The notes under the pieces are model-generated. The model made no database searches. It was not told where the DNA came from and saw only the letters and a program-made list of their open reading frames with translations. Of a stretch of DNA of 40,068 bases, positions 16,319 to 24,311 are shown in pieces. Source of the stretch: Burkholderia singularis (GTDB lineage Bacteria; Pseudomonadota; Gammaproteobacteria; Burkholderiales; Burkholderiaceae). Within the stretch, counting starts at the first letter, position 1. Every line of letters starts with the position of its first letter. Location of the stretch: positions 1-40,068 of the forward strand of contig NZ_FXAN01000075.1 in NCBI RefSeq assembly GCF_900176645.1, read 5' to 3'. The translations under genes were made by a program, and so were the position numbers.

Positions 16319-18322
16319 ATGCCTGTTGCCGTCACCTATCCCGGCGTCTACGTGCAGGAAATTTCGAGCGGCGTGCGCACGATCGCCGGCGTTGCAACGT
16401 CGATTGCCGCGTTCGTCGATTTCTTTGCCGCGGGACCGATGAACCGGGCCGTGCCAGTGTTCAGCTTCGCGGATTTCGAGCGCCAGTTCGGCGGCCTCGA
16501 TGCGCGTAGCGAAGCGAGCTACGCGATTCAGCAGTTCTTTTTGAACGGCGGCACCGAAGCCTACGTCGTGCGTGTGTCGTCCGTTACGCCGGGCAACGCG
16601 GCGGTGGCGGCGGCGATCGCGATGGCGGCCGCGCCGGGCGATGCGCAGGAGGTATTGACTGCGACCGCGGCCAGCGCTGGCATAAGCGGCAACGGCCTGC
16701 GCATCGAGATCGATTACGCCGCGGCGGACCCCGGCACGCAGTTCAACCTGCGCGTCACGCAGCTCAATCCGGACGGCAGCGCGGCCGCCAGCGAAACGTT
16801 CCGCAACCTGATCGTTTCGGCCGGCCAAGCAAACGACGCGGTGGCCACGGTCAATGCCGGATCGCAGCTGATTCGGCTTGCCGCATCGGCGAGCGGGCAG
16901 GGCAAGCGCCCCGCGCGCACCGGCACCGTGAGCGGCACGATCGGCGATATCGGCGCGCTGAAGCTTGCGAAGACCGACACGGTCGACGTGACGTTGAGCG
17001 GCCACGCACTCGGCACCACCGACGCATTGGGCGATCCCGCGCCGACGACGATCGACGCGCTCGCGCAGAAATTGCAAGGCCTGTTGCGCGGCCTGACCAA
17101 GGACGGCGCCAAGCCGCTCGCGAACGCGACGGTCGGCGTGGTGCGGCTGTCGCCGGCGCAGCAGTATCTGGTGGTGAAGGCGGGCACGCCGGTGGCCAGC
17201 GACGTGGTCGGCCTGTCGAACAGCGCCGATGGCCTCGCGAAAAAGCTCGGCTTCCAGCCCACGGACCAGAACGTTCAACAATACGCGCTCGGTGGCGCCG
17301 CCGTGCAGGATCAGTTTCTGCCCGTCGATCCGACGTCGACGACAACGCCGCCGGCACGCGTGCAGCAAGCGGGCAGCGACGGCACGCTCGACATGAACGC
17401 GGACGCGGCCGGCTTCGCCGGCGGGCTGCTGGGCGACGCGGCAAAGAAAACCGGCATGCAGGCGCTGCTCGACGTCGATTTGTTCAACATTCTGAGCGTG
17501 CCCGCGACGATGAACCTGCCCGACGATCAGGCGCTGGCCGTTGCGATGGGCGCGATCGAGCTGTGCACGGCGCGGCGCGCGATGTATCTGCTCGACGTGC
17601 CGCAAGCCGATGCGAACCGCGATACGGTGCCCGCGATCATGCAGTGGCTCGACGCGAACGCGACGCTGCGCAGCCGCAACGCCGCACTCTATTTTCCGCG
17701 CGTCGATATTCCCGATCCGATCAACGCCTACCGGCCGCGCCAGGTATCGCCAAGCGGCACGGTCGCGGGCCTGTGGGCGCGCACCGACGCCGCGCGCGGC
17801 GTATGGAAGGCGCCCGCGGGCACCGAGGCGAATCTTGCCGGCGTGCGCAAGCTCGAGTACACGCTGACCGATCCGGAAAACGGCGTGCTCAATCCGCTCG
17901 CGATCAATTGCCTGCGCGTTTTCGCGCAGACCGGGCCGGTTTGCTGGGGCGCGCGCACGCTCAAGGGCGCCGATCAGATCGCCGACGATTACAAGTACAT
18001 TCCGATCCGGCGGCTTGCGCTATACATCGAGGAGAGTCTTTTTCGCGGCACGCAATGGGTGGTCTTCGAGCCGAACGATACGCCGCTTTGGGCGCAGATC
18101 CGGCTCAACGTCGGCTCGTTCATGCAGACGCTGTTCCGGCAGGGCGCGTTTCAGGGCGCTACGCCGCAGCAGGCGTACTTCGTTCAGTGCGACGCGAGCA
18201 CGAATCCTCAAGTGACGATCGATCAGGGAATCGTCAACATCGTCGTCGGATTCGCGCCGCTCAAGCCGGCGGAGTTCGTCGTGATCACCGTCCAGCAGAT
18301 CGCCGGACAACTGGCGAGCTGA
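16319..18322 (+). CDS. eCIS contractile sheath protein
   Basis: A 667-residue tail sheath protein (Phage_sheath family), forming the outer contractile cylinder. The N-terminus MPVAVTYPGVYVQEISSG has the conserved YPGVYVQE opening. The C-terminal domain is typical: LKGADQIADDYKYIPIRRL, LYIEESLFRGTQWVVFEPND, GSFMQTLFRQGAFQGATP and the terminal PLKPAEFVVITVQQIAGQ strand used for subunit linking. Between roughly residues 110 and 400 a variable, small-residue-rich region probably forms surface domains. I chose 16319 because GGAGG (16308-16312) precedes it and it matches the family start; the frame itself opens at 16217. AFP and PVC loci have three sheath genes; only one is present here. Confidence 0.93.
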   Translation: MPVAVTYPGVYVQEISSGVRTIAGVATSIAAFVDFFAAGPMNRAVPVFSFADFERQFGGLDARSEASYAIQQFFLNGGTEAYVVRVSSVTPGNAAVAAAIAMAAAPGDAQEVLTATAASAGISGNGLRIEIDYAAADPGTQFNLRVTQLNPDGSAAASETFRNLIVSAGQANDAVATVNAGSQLIRLAASASGQGKRPARTGTVSGTIGDIGALKLAKTDTVDVTLSGHALGTTDALGDPAPTTIDALAQKLQGLLRGLTKDGAKPLANATVGVVRLSPAQQYLVVKAGTPVASDVVGLSNSADGLAKKLGFQPTDQNVQQYALGGAAVQDQFLPVDPTSTTTPPARVQQAGSDGTLDMNADAAGFAGGLLGDAAKKTGMQALLDVDLFNILSVPATMNLPDDQALAVAMGAIELCTARRAMYLLDVPQADANRDTVPAIMQWLDANATLRSRNAALYFPRVDIPDPINAYRPRQVSPSGTVAGLWARTDAARGVWKAPAGTEANLAGVRKLEYTLTDPENGVLNPLAINCLRVFAQTGPVCWGARTLKGADQIADDYKYIPIRRLALYIEESLFRGTQWVVFEPNDTPLWAQIRLNVGSFMQTLFRQGAFQGATPQQAYFVQCDASTNPQVTIDQGIVNIVVGFAPLKPAEFVVITVQQIAGQLAS

Positions 18323-18334
18323 GGAGGCATCATC

Positions 18335-18865
18335 ATGGCCGAATTCACCGTCAACGCGCAGCGCTTCGATCCGTACAAGAACTTCAAGTTCAGGATCAAG
18401 TGGGATGGCAAATATGTCGCCGGCGTCAGCAAGGTCGGCATGCTCAAGCGCACCACCGAGGTCGTCAAGCACCGCGAGGGGGGCGATGCGTCGACGAGCC
18501 GCAAATCGCCTGGGCGCACCGAGTTCGAAGCGATCACGCTGGAGCGCGGCGTCACGCACGATGCCGAGTTCGAAGCATGGGCGGGCAAGGTGTGGAGCGT
18601 CAATCACGGGCTGGGCACCGAAGTGTCGTTGAAGGATTTCCGCAAGGACATCCTGATCGAGCTGTATAACGAAGCCGGCCAGCTGGCGATCACCTATAAG
18701 GTGTACCGCTGCTGGGTGTCCGAATATCAGGCGCTGCCCGATCTCGATGCGAACGCGAACGCGGTCGCGATCCAGCATATCAAGCTCGAGAACGAAGGGT
18801 GGGAGCGCGACGTTTCGGTTTCCGAACCGACTGAGCCGAGCTTCACGCCGCCTGCGCTCGGCTGA
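18335..18865 (+). CDS. eCIS inner tube protein (T4 gp19-like)
   Basis: A 176-residue tube protein (phage_T4_gp19-type, Afp1/Afp5-like) that stacks as hexamers inside the sheath. Diagnostic pieces are the N-terminal FDPYKNFKFRIKWDGKYVAG, SKVGMLKRTTEVVKHREGGD, the central KSPGRTEFEAITLERGVT and the late WVSEYQALPDLDANAN with IKLENEGWERD. AGGAGG lies 7 bases before the ATG, the strongest ribosome site of the operon, as expected for a protein needed in many copies. Twelve bases separate it from the sheath gene. It is the only simple tube gene in the window. Confidence 0.93.
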   Translation: MAEFTVNAQRFDPYKNFKFRIKWDGKYVAGVSKVGMLKRTTEVVKHREGGDASTSRKSPGRTEFEAITLERGVTHDAEFEAWAGKVWSVNHGLGTEVSLKDFRKDILIELYNEAGQLAITYKVYRCWVSEYQALPDLDANANAVAIQHIKLENEGWERDVSVSEPTEPSFTPPALG

Positions 18866-18903
18866 GCGCGCGGCGCCCCTTATTCTCGATGACGGAGTGC
18901 GCA

Positions 18904-19719
18904 ATGGCGCATGCGATAGTCGATCGTCCGCCGATGGCCGGCGCCGGTGCGTCCGCCCCCTATGCGGCGATCGCGCCCGCCGCGGCCGACATGCTGGAGG
19001 CTTGGGAGCGCGGCCGCGCGTGCGATGCCGTCGAACGCGGGCTGATCCTGTTGTCGCTGGCTTGCCCGCACTGGCCTGAACGGGCGCTGATCTCGACGAG
19101 CCTGGGCGAGCGCGACCGGCATTTGCTCGCGCTGCGCCGCGCGATGTTCGGCGCGCGGCTCGCGGCGCTCGCATCGTGCGACGCCTGCGGCGAGCCACTC
19201 GAACTCGACGTGCCGATCGACGCATTGCTCGCGGCGCTGCCGCCTGCGCTCGAGCACGATCCGCTCGCGTGGCGGCGCGGCGATGGCATCGAGCTGCGCA
19301 TGCGCCCCCCCGACAGCGGCGATCTGCGCACGGCCGCGCACGACGCCGGCGAAGACGGCGGCGATGAAGCCGCGGCGCGCGCGCTGCTGCGCGGCTGCAT
19401 CGTTTCGGCGCGGCGCGACGGTGAGCCGTTGGACATCGCCGCATTGTCCGACGATGTGCTCGACGATGCCGCGCAACACCTCGCGCATGCCGATCCGCAC
19501 GCCGATTTGCGGCTCGCGGCGATTTGTTCGGCGTGCGGCGCGCGCTCGCATGCGCCGCTCGATATCGTGGCTTACCTTTGGTCGGAGCTGGACGCATGGG
19601 CCGGGCGCACGCTATGGGAAATCCATACGCTCGCGTGCGCCTACGGCTGGCGCGAGCATGACGTGTTGTCGCTCGGCCCCGCGCGCCGCGCGACGTACTT
19701 GAGCCTGGTGCTCGGATGA
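18904..19719 (+). CDS. T4 gp51-like baseplate hub assembly factor with CxxC pairs
   Basis: A 271-residue protein resembling the T4-family baseplate hub assembly chaperone group found in eCIS loci. It has a central helix LLALRRAMFGARLAAL followed by CDACGEPLEL (Cys92, Cys95), a second pair CSACGAR (Cys208, Cys211), and a C-terminal helix block WREHDVLSLGPARRATYLSL that is typical of the group. The two CxxC pairs could bind one zinc ion. I chose the ATG at 18904, which has GGAG 6 bases upstream; an ATG at 18889 is possible. The likely role is help in baseplate hub assembly, not necessarily a particle subunit. Confidence 0.65.
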   Translation: MAHAIVDRPPMAGAGASAPYAAIAPAAADMLEAWERGRACDAVERGLILLSLACPHWPERALISTSLGERDRHLLALRRAMFGARLAALASCDACGEPLELDVPIDALLAALPPALEHDPLAWRRGDGIELRMRPPDSGDLRTAAHDAGEDGGDEAAARALLRGCIVSARRDGEPLDIAALSDDVLDDAAQHLAHADPHADLRLAAICSACGARSHAPLDIVAYLWSELDAWAGRTLWEIHTLACAYGWREHDVLSLGPARRATYLSLVLG

Positions 19720-20546
19720 ACGGCTATCTCGTCACGTTGGTTTCGCGCGCTCGCGGGCATGCCGCGCCGGTTCATGCGCGTCCGCGGCTGCGGTCCTGGT
19801 TCGAGGGCTGGCCCGATGCGTTCGCGCCGGCTGCGCCGCAACAGGCAGATGCAAGCGCGCCGCAACCGGCAATGTACGGCGCGCGCGACGGTTCGCGGCC
19901 ATCCGGCGAGCCGCGCGCGGCGGCACAGCCGGAGCCGGGGCGCGGCGAGGGCGGCGCGGATGCGCTCGACGCATTCGGCACGCCGCGCATGCGGGCATCG
20001 GCATCGAGTGCGGCACGCGGGCACGGCGAGCCTGCGCAATCGGCATGGCAAGCGGATACGGCAAGCGCCGTGACGCCGGCTGCGGGCTTCGCCGGGCGGC
20101 CAACGCAACGCGCCGCGCCGAGCGACGAGCACGAGCCGCTTCAATCGTTTCGCTCGCCGAATCATCATGCGGCAGACGACAACCCGATCGCGCATGCGCC
20201 GCGCTCGGCCGCGGCCATGCCGGACGCGCATGATCCGGCTTCTGTCCGACCGGCGCGCACGGTCCCCCACGCGCAGCCCGCGCGCGCGACGCCTGCGAAT
20301 ACGTCCGTCCACGCATCGGCGCAAGCTCTGGCGGCATCGCCGCACCCGATTGCCGCGCACGCGCCGCCACGCGCGTTCGACGCCGCGTCGCGCGGCGCGC
20401 GTGCCGAAACGACGGTCGTCGTCAACATCGGCCGCGTCGAAGTGCGCGCGACGCCTCAGTCGAACGCGTCCCGTGCGCACGACGCGCACGGTGCGCCTCG
20501 CGCGATGACGCTCGACGAATACCTGCGCCGCCACGGCGGGCGATGA
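19716..20546 (+). CDS. Disordered eCIS accessory protein with conserved ends
   Basis: A 276-residue protein whose middle (about residues 35-225) is low-complexity and rich in Ala, Pro, His and Arg, so probably disordered. The ends look conserved: MNGYLVTLVSRARG then RPRLRSWFEG at the N-terminus, and VVVNIGRVEVRATP followed by MTLDEYLRRHGGR at the C-terminus. Proteins with this IGRVEVRA plus LDxYLRR ending recur, to my recollection, at this position in eCIS clusters, but no function is established that I know of. ATGA overlaps couple it to the preceding gene. A baseplate linker or assembly role is plausible inference. Confidence 0.6.
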   Translation: MNGYLVTLVSRARGHAAPVHARPRLRSWFEGWPDAFAPAAPQQADASAPQPAMYGARDGSRPSGEPRAAAQPEPGRGEGGADALDAFGTPRMRASASSAARGHGEPAQSAWQADTASAVTPAAGFAGRPTQRAAPSDEHEPLQSFRSPNHHAADDNPIAHAPRSAAAMPDAHDPASVRPARTVPHAQPARATPANTSVHASAQALAASPHPIAAHAPPRAFDAASRGARAETTVVVNIGRVEVRATPQSNASRAHDAHGAPRAMTLDEYLRRHGGR

Positions 20547-20599
20547 CGCTGTGCCTATCGCTTCTTCATCACGCCGCTTGCCGCCCACACGCCACCGCC

Positions 20600-21829
20600 A
20601 TGAGCAACTCGAACGCCATCGCCGCCATCACCGCCACGCTGCAGTCGATCCTGCAGCAAAGCACGACTGCGCAGCCCGGCTTGAACGATACGACGGTGAC
20701 GATCCTGCCGCTCGACAAGGCGCGCGGCAGCAACACCAACAATCAGCTCAACCTGTTTCTCTACATGGTCGTGCGCAACGCGACATGGACCAACGCGGAC
20801 ATGCCGCGGCAAGTCAAGCCCGGCGAGGTATCGATCCCGCCGCTGCCGCTCAATCTGTATTACCTGATCACCGCATTCGGCGCGAACGACGATGCCACGC
20901 AGCCGAACGGCCACGCGCTGCTCGGCTGCGCGATGAGCGTGCTGCACGATCATCCGGTGCTGAGCGCGGCCGAAATCGCGGCGGCGAGCGCCGCGTTGCC
21001 GCCGAGCGATCTCGACAAGCAGATCGAGCGGGTGCGCATCACGTTCCATCCGCTGACGATCGACGAGCTGTCGAAGCTGTGGACGGGCTTCGCGATGCAA
21101 TACCGGCTGTCGGTCGCCTATGAAGTCGGCGTCGCGCTGATCGAAAGCACGCGCGCGGCCCGCGCGGGCCTGCCGGTGCTTGCGCGCGGCGCGCAGGATT
21201 CGGGCATCGCGTCGCAAGCCGATCTGACGCCGCCGCTGCCCACGCTCACCGCGCTCGCGCCGCCCAACCGGCAGAGCGCCGCGCCGCTCGGCGCGACGCT
21301 CACGTTAAGCGGCGTGCACTTGGACGGCACGAACGTCGGCGTGCGCTTCGCTCATCCGCTGTGGAGCGCGCCGGTCGACGTGCCGCCCGACGCCGGCGGC
21401 ACGTCGACGCAGCTGAGCGTGACGATTCCGTTGCAGCCCGCGCTGTGGCCGGCGGGTTTCTATATGGTCAGCGTGTTGGTGCAGCGGCCCGGCGAAACGT
21501 TCCGGCGCGAGACCAACCAATTGACGCTTGCGCTCGCGCCTTCGCTCGCGATCGCGCCCGCGAGCGCCGCGCCGGGCGACATCGTCTATACCGTCACCGT
21601 GTCGCCGCAAGTGTGGCCGGGCCAGCGGGCGTCGCTGATGCTGGGGGCGAACGAAATCGTCGCGAACGCGCATCCGCTGCAAACCGGCACGCTCACCTTC
21701 GATGCGGCAGGCATGACGACGGGCGATTACTGGGTGCGGCTGCGCGTCGATGGCGTCGATAGCCTGCTCGTCGATCGCAGCCAAACGCCGCCGGTGTTCG
21801 ATCCCTCGCAAAAGGTGAGCGTGACATGA
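20600..21829 (+). CDS. DUF4255 (Pvc16/Afp16-like) sheath-tube cap protein
   Basis: A 409-residue protein with the DUF4255/Pvc16_N domain in its first 190 residues: MSNSNAIAAITATLQSIL, LNLFLYMVVRNATWTNADMP and PLPLNLYYLITAFG are characteristic, as is SKLWTGFAMQYRLSVAYEV. In AFP and PVC particles this family terminates and caps the tube and sheath. The C-terminal half (ALAPPNRQSAAPLGATLTLS onward) consists of one or two Ig/IPT-like beta domains. The frame also opens at 20543, where an ATGA overlaps the previous stop. I prefer 20600 because the domain begins there, but the coupled start would add 19 residues. Confidence 0.85.
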   Translation: MSNSNAIAAITATLQSILQQSTTAQPGLNDTTVTILPLDKARGSNTNNQLNLFLYMVVRNATWTNADMPRQVKPGEVSIPPLPLNLYYLITAFGANDDATQPNGHALLGCAMSVLHDHPVLSAAEIAAASAALPPSDLDKQIERVRITFHPLTIDELSKLWTGFAMQYRLSVAYEVGVALIESTRAARAGLPVLARGAQDSGIASQADLTPPLPTLTALAPPNRQSAAPLGATLTLSGVHLDGTNVGVRFAHPLWSAPVDVPPDAGGTSTQLSVTIPLQPALWPAGFYMVSVLVQRPGETFRRETNQLTLALAPSLAIAPASAAPGDIVYTVTVSPQVWPGQRASLMLGANEIVANAHPLQTGTLTFDAAGMTTGDYWVRLRVDGVDSLLVDRSQTPPVFDPSQKVSVT

Positions 21830-24039
21830 CCGAAAGCGAATGGCTCGATGCGAATGCGCGGTATCTGAGCGATGCGCTCGCGAATCTGCGCGAGCGTCTG
21901 CAGCGGTGCGCGCCGCCGCAGGCGGGCGCGAGCGCCGTTGCGCCGTCCGGCGCGGGCGAGCGGCGGCCTCTGCTCGGTTTCTGGCATCGGCGCGCAGGGG
22001 CAGGCGGCGCTTCACCCAATGCGCTGCCGATCTCGCCGCCGGCGAGCGCGCCCCCAGCATCGCCCCGGCCGCCGGACGATGGGTCGGGTACGCCAAATGC
22101 GCACGATGCGGCCGATGCAACGGATGCGTTGGACGCACAAACCCCTCGGCTGCCGAGCGCGCTCGAATTGATCGCGCAGCGCTTCGGGCTCGGCGCGTTC
22201 GAGCGCGACGTGCTGCTGCTGTGCGCGGCCATGGAACTCGACACGTCGATCGCGGGCCTGTGCGCGACAGCGCAGGGCGATCGCGCGCTCGCCTATCCCA
22301 CTTTCGCGCTCGCGCTGCATCTGTTCGACCACGGCGGATGGGACGCGCTGTCGCCCGATCGTGCGCTGCGGTATTGGCGGCTCGTCGAGATCGGCGCCGG
22401 CAATGGCACGCTGCTGTCGAGCCCGTTGCGCGCCGACGAGCGGATCGTCAATTTCATCAAGGGCGTCACGTGCGTCGACGACCGGCTCGCGCCGCTTGTC
22501 GTGCCGCTCATTGTGCCGCTTACAGTGCCGCTTGCCACACCGCCTGCGCCGGCCGCCGCCGGGGCTGCGCCCGGCCAAGACGCGGCGCGCGATGCGGACC
22601 TCGACGCGCTGCCGGCGTCGCAGCGCGCGGCGGTCGAGACGATCGTGGCGGCCGCGAGCGCCCGCGAAAACGATAGCGACAGCACCGTGCCCACCGTCTG
22701 GCTGCTCGGCGCCGATCCGGCAGGCAAGCGCGCCGTTGCCGCCACGGCCGCGCGCGCGCTCGGGCTCCAAGCGTACCGGCTCGACAGCGCGATGCTGCCC
22801 GCCGCGCCGGGCGAACTCGACGCGTTCGCCCGGCTGTGGCGGCGCGAAAGCGTGCTGCTGCCCGTCATGCTGTATATCGACGCCGAGCAAGCCGACGGCT
22901 TGCAGACGATCATCGATCCGTTGCTGAGCCGCATCGGCGGCGGCGTGTTCGTCGCGACCCGGCACCTGTGGCCGAACGTCGCGCAAACGCCGCTTGCAAT
23001 CGAGATCGACCGGCCGAGCGCGAGCGAGCAGAAAGCCTATTGGCGCGCGGCATCGCCCGAGATCGGCGCGGCGCTCGCGGATACGCTGGCCGAGCAGTTC
23101 GATCTGAACCCGTCCGCGATCGGCGCGCTCGCGCAGCGCGAGACGGGGGCGTGCGCCCCCGCCGAGCCGCCGCTCGACCAGCGCCTGTGGGATGCGGCCC
23201 GCGCGCTCACGCGCCCGGGCCTCGATTTGCTTGCGCGGCGCATCGTGTCGAACGCGCTCTGGGACGATCTCGTGCTGCCCGCGGCGCAACACGAGCTGCT
23301 GCATCAGATTGCCGATCAGGTGCGCCATCGCGGCACCGTCTACCGCGATTGGGGATTCGCCGCGCGCATGAGCCGGGGCCTAGGCATCAGCGTGCTGTTC
23401 GCGGGCGCCACGGGCACCGGCAAGACGATGGCGGCCGAGGTGCTCGCGAATCATCTGCGCCTCGATCTGTTCCGCATCGATCTGTCGGCGGTCGTCAGTA
23501 AATACATCGGCGAGACCGAGGCCAATCTGAGGCGGCTGTTCGATGCGGCCGAGGGCGGCGGCGCGATCCTGTTCTTCGACGAAGCCGATGCGCTGTTCGG
23601 CAAACGCACCGAAGTGAAGGACAGCCACGACCGCTACGCCAACATCGAAATCAATTATCTGTTGCAGCGCATGGAGTCGTATCGCGGGCTCGCGGTGCTC
23701 GCGACCAACATGAAGGCCGCGCTCGACCAGGCGTTTCTGCGCCGGCTGCGCTTCATCGTCGATTTTCCGTTTCCGGGCGCAGCCGAGCGCGAGCAGATGT
23801 GGCGGCGTGCATTTCCGAGCGACACGCCGCTCGCCGGCCTCGATTACGCGCGGCTCGCGCGGCTCAATCTGACGGGCGGCCATATCGCGGTGATCGCGGT
23901 GAATGCGGCCTTCCAGGCCGCGCGCGCCGGCACCGCCGTCACGATGCCGATCGTGTTCAATGCGGCGCGCGTCGAGTTTCGCAAACTCGACCGGCCCGTC
24001 AACGAGACCGATTTCCGCTGGTCGGAGGCCGCCGTATGA
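21826..24039 (+). CDS. eCIS AAA+ ATPase (Afp15/Pvc15-like)
   Basis: A 737-residue AAA+ protein. The C-terminal module (from about residue 500) has Walker A GATGTGKT (Lys533), Walker B ILFFDEADALFG (Asp585-Glu586), a sensor-1-like VLATNMK segment and arginine-finger-type FLRRLRFIVDFPFPG. The first 480 residues are the eCIS-specific N-terminal region, with ALELIAQRFGLGAFERDVLLL near its start after an Ala/Pro-rich lead. A second, degenerate AAA domain is possible (LLGADPAGKRAVAATAARAL looks like a decayed Walker A). In AFP the equivalent ATPase is needed for particle assembly. A fourfold 12-base tandem repeat (22492-22539) lies in a linker. ATGA overlaps join both neighbours. Confidence 0.92.
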   Translation: MTESEWLDANARYLSDALANLRERLQRCAPPQAGASAVAPSGAGERRPLLGFWHRRAGAGGASPNALPISPPASAPPASPRPPDDGSGTPNAHDAADATDALDAQTPRLPSALELIAQRFGLGAFERDVLLLCAAMELDTSIAGLCATAQGDRALAYPTFALALHLFDHGGWDALSPDRALRYWRLVEIGAGNGTLLSSPLRADERIVNFIKGVTCVDDRLAPLVVPLIVPLTVPLATPPAPAAAGAAPGQDAARDADLDALPASQRAAVETIVAAASARENDSDSTVPTVWLLGADPAGKRAVAATAARALGLQAYRLDSAMLPAAPGELDAFARLWRRESVLLPVMLYIDAEQADGLQTIIDPLLSRIGGGVFVATRHLWPNVAQTPLAIEIDRPSASEQKAYWRAASPEIGAALADTLAEQFDLNPSAIGALAQRETGACAPAEPPLDQRLWDAARALTRPGLDLLARRIVSNALWDDLVLPAAQHELLHQIADQVRHRGTVYRDWGFAARMSRGLGISVLFAGATGTGKTMAAEVLANHLRLDLFRIDLSAVVSKYIGETEANLRRLFDAAEGGGAILFFDEADALFGKRTEVKDSHDRYANIEINYLLQRMESYRGLAVLATNMKAALDQAFLRRLRFIVDFPFPGAAEREQMWRRAFPSDTPLAGLDYARLARLNLTGGHIAVIAVNAAFQAARAGTAVTMPIVFNAARVEFRKLDRPVNETDFRWSEAAV
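22492..22539 (+). repeat. Four 12-bp tandem units inside the ATPase gene
   Basis: Four in-frame 12-base units, each starting CCGCTY, encode Pro-Leu-Val-Val, Pro-Leu-Ile-Val, Pro-Leu-Thr-Val and Pro-Leu-Ala-Thr. They lie in a linker between the N-terminal region and the following domain. Units differ at third and some second positions, so this is an older duplication. Confidence 0.65.
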
Positions 24040-24311
24040 AGATCGTCGTGCGTATCGAGCGCCTGGTGCTGGACGGGATCGCGAACGAACCGGGGCATCG
24101 CGCGCGCCTGTGCGCGGCGCTGGAGCGGGAATTGGCGCGGCTGGTCGGCGCGCCCGGCGCGTTCGATGCGTCAGAGGCGCACGGCTGGCGCGCCGGTGCG
24201 ACGCCGACGCTGCGCGCACCGGGCATTCGCCCCGTGCGCGGCGAGACGCCGGAGACCACCGGGCGGCGCATCGCCGGCGCGCTCCATGCCGGTATCCGGG
24301 GGCGGCGATGA
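24036..24311 (+). CDS. Small conserved eCIS protein (91 aa)
   Basis: A 91-residue protein starting MKIVVRIERLVLDGIAN and ending TGRRIAGALHAGIRGRR, with a helix ALERELARLVG between and the segment PTLRAPGIRPVRGE. Short proteins with the RIERLVLDG opening recur just before DUF4157 genes in eCIS clusters (from memory). No function is established that I can name. It overlaps the ATPase stop and the next start by ATGA, which places it between assembly ATPase and cargo candidate. A loading chaperone or adaptor for the DUF4157 protein is a reasonable guess only. Confidence 0.65.
   Translation: MKIVVRIERLVLDGIANEPGHRARLCAALERELARLVGAPGAFDASEAHGWRAGATPTLRAPGIRPVRGETPETTGRRIAGALHAGIRGRR

Noticed and set aside
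22012..23328. Minus-strand frame of over 400 codons antisense to the AAA+ ATPase gene
   Set aside because: High-GC coding DNA often leaves long open antisense frames; the product is Arg/Ala/Gly repeats without a motif, whereas the plus strand has full Walker motifs.
23903..24307. N-terminal extension of the giant DUF4157 protein
   Set aside because: This part overlaps the ATPase end and the whole 91-aa gene. The ATGA overlap at 24308 and the family-like start support the shorter form.
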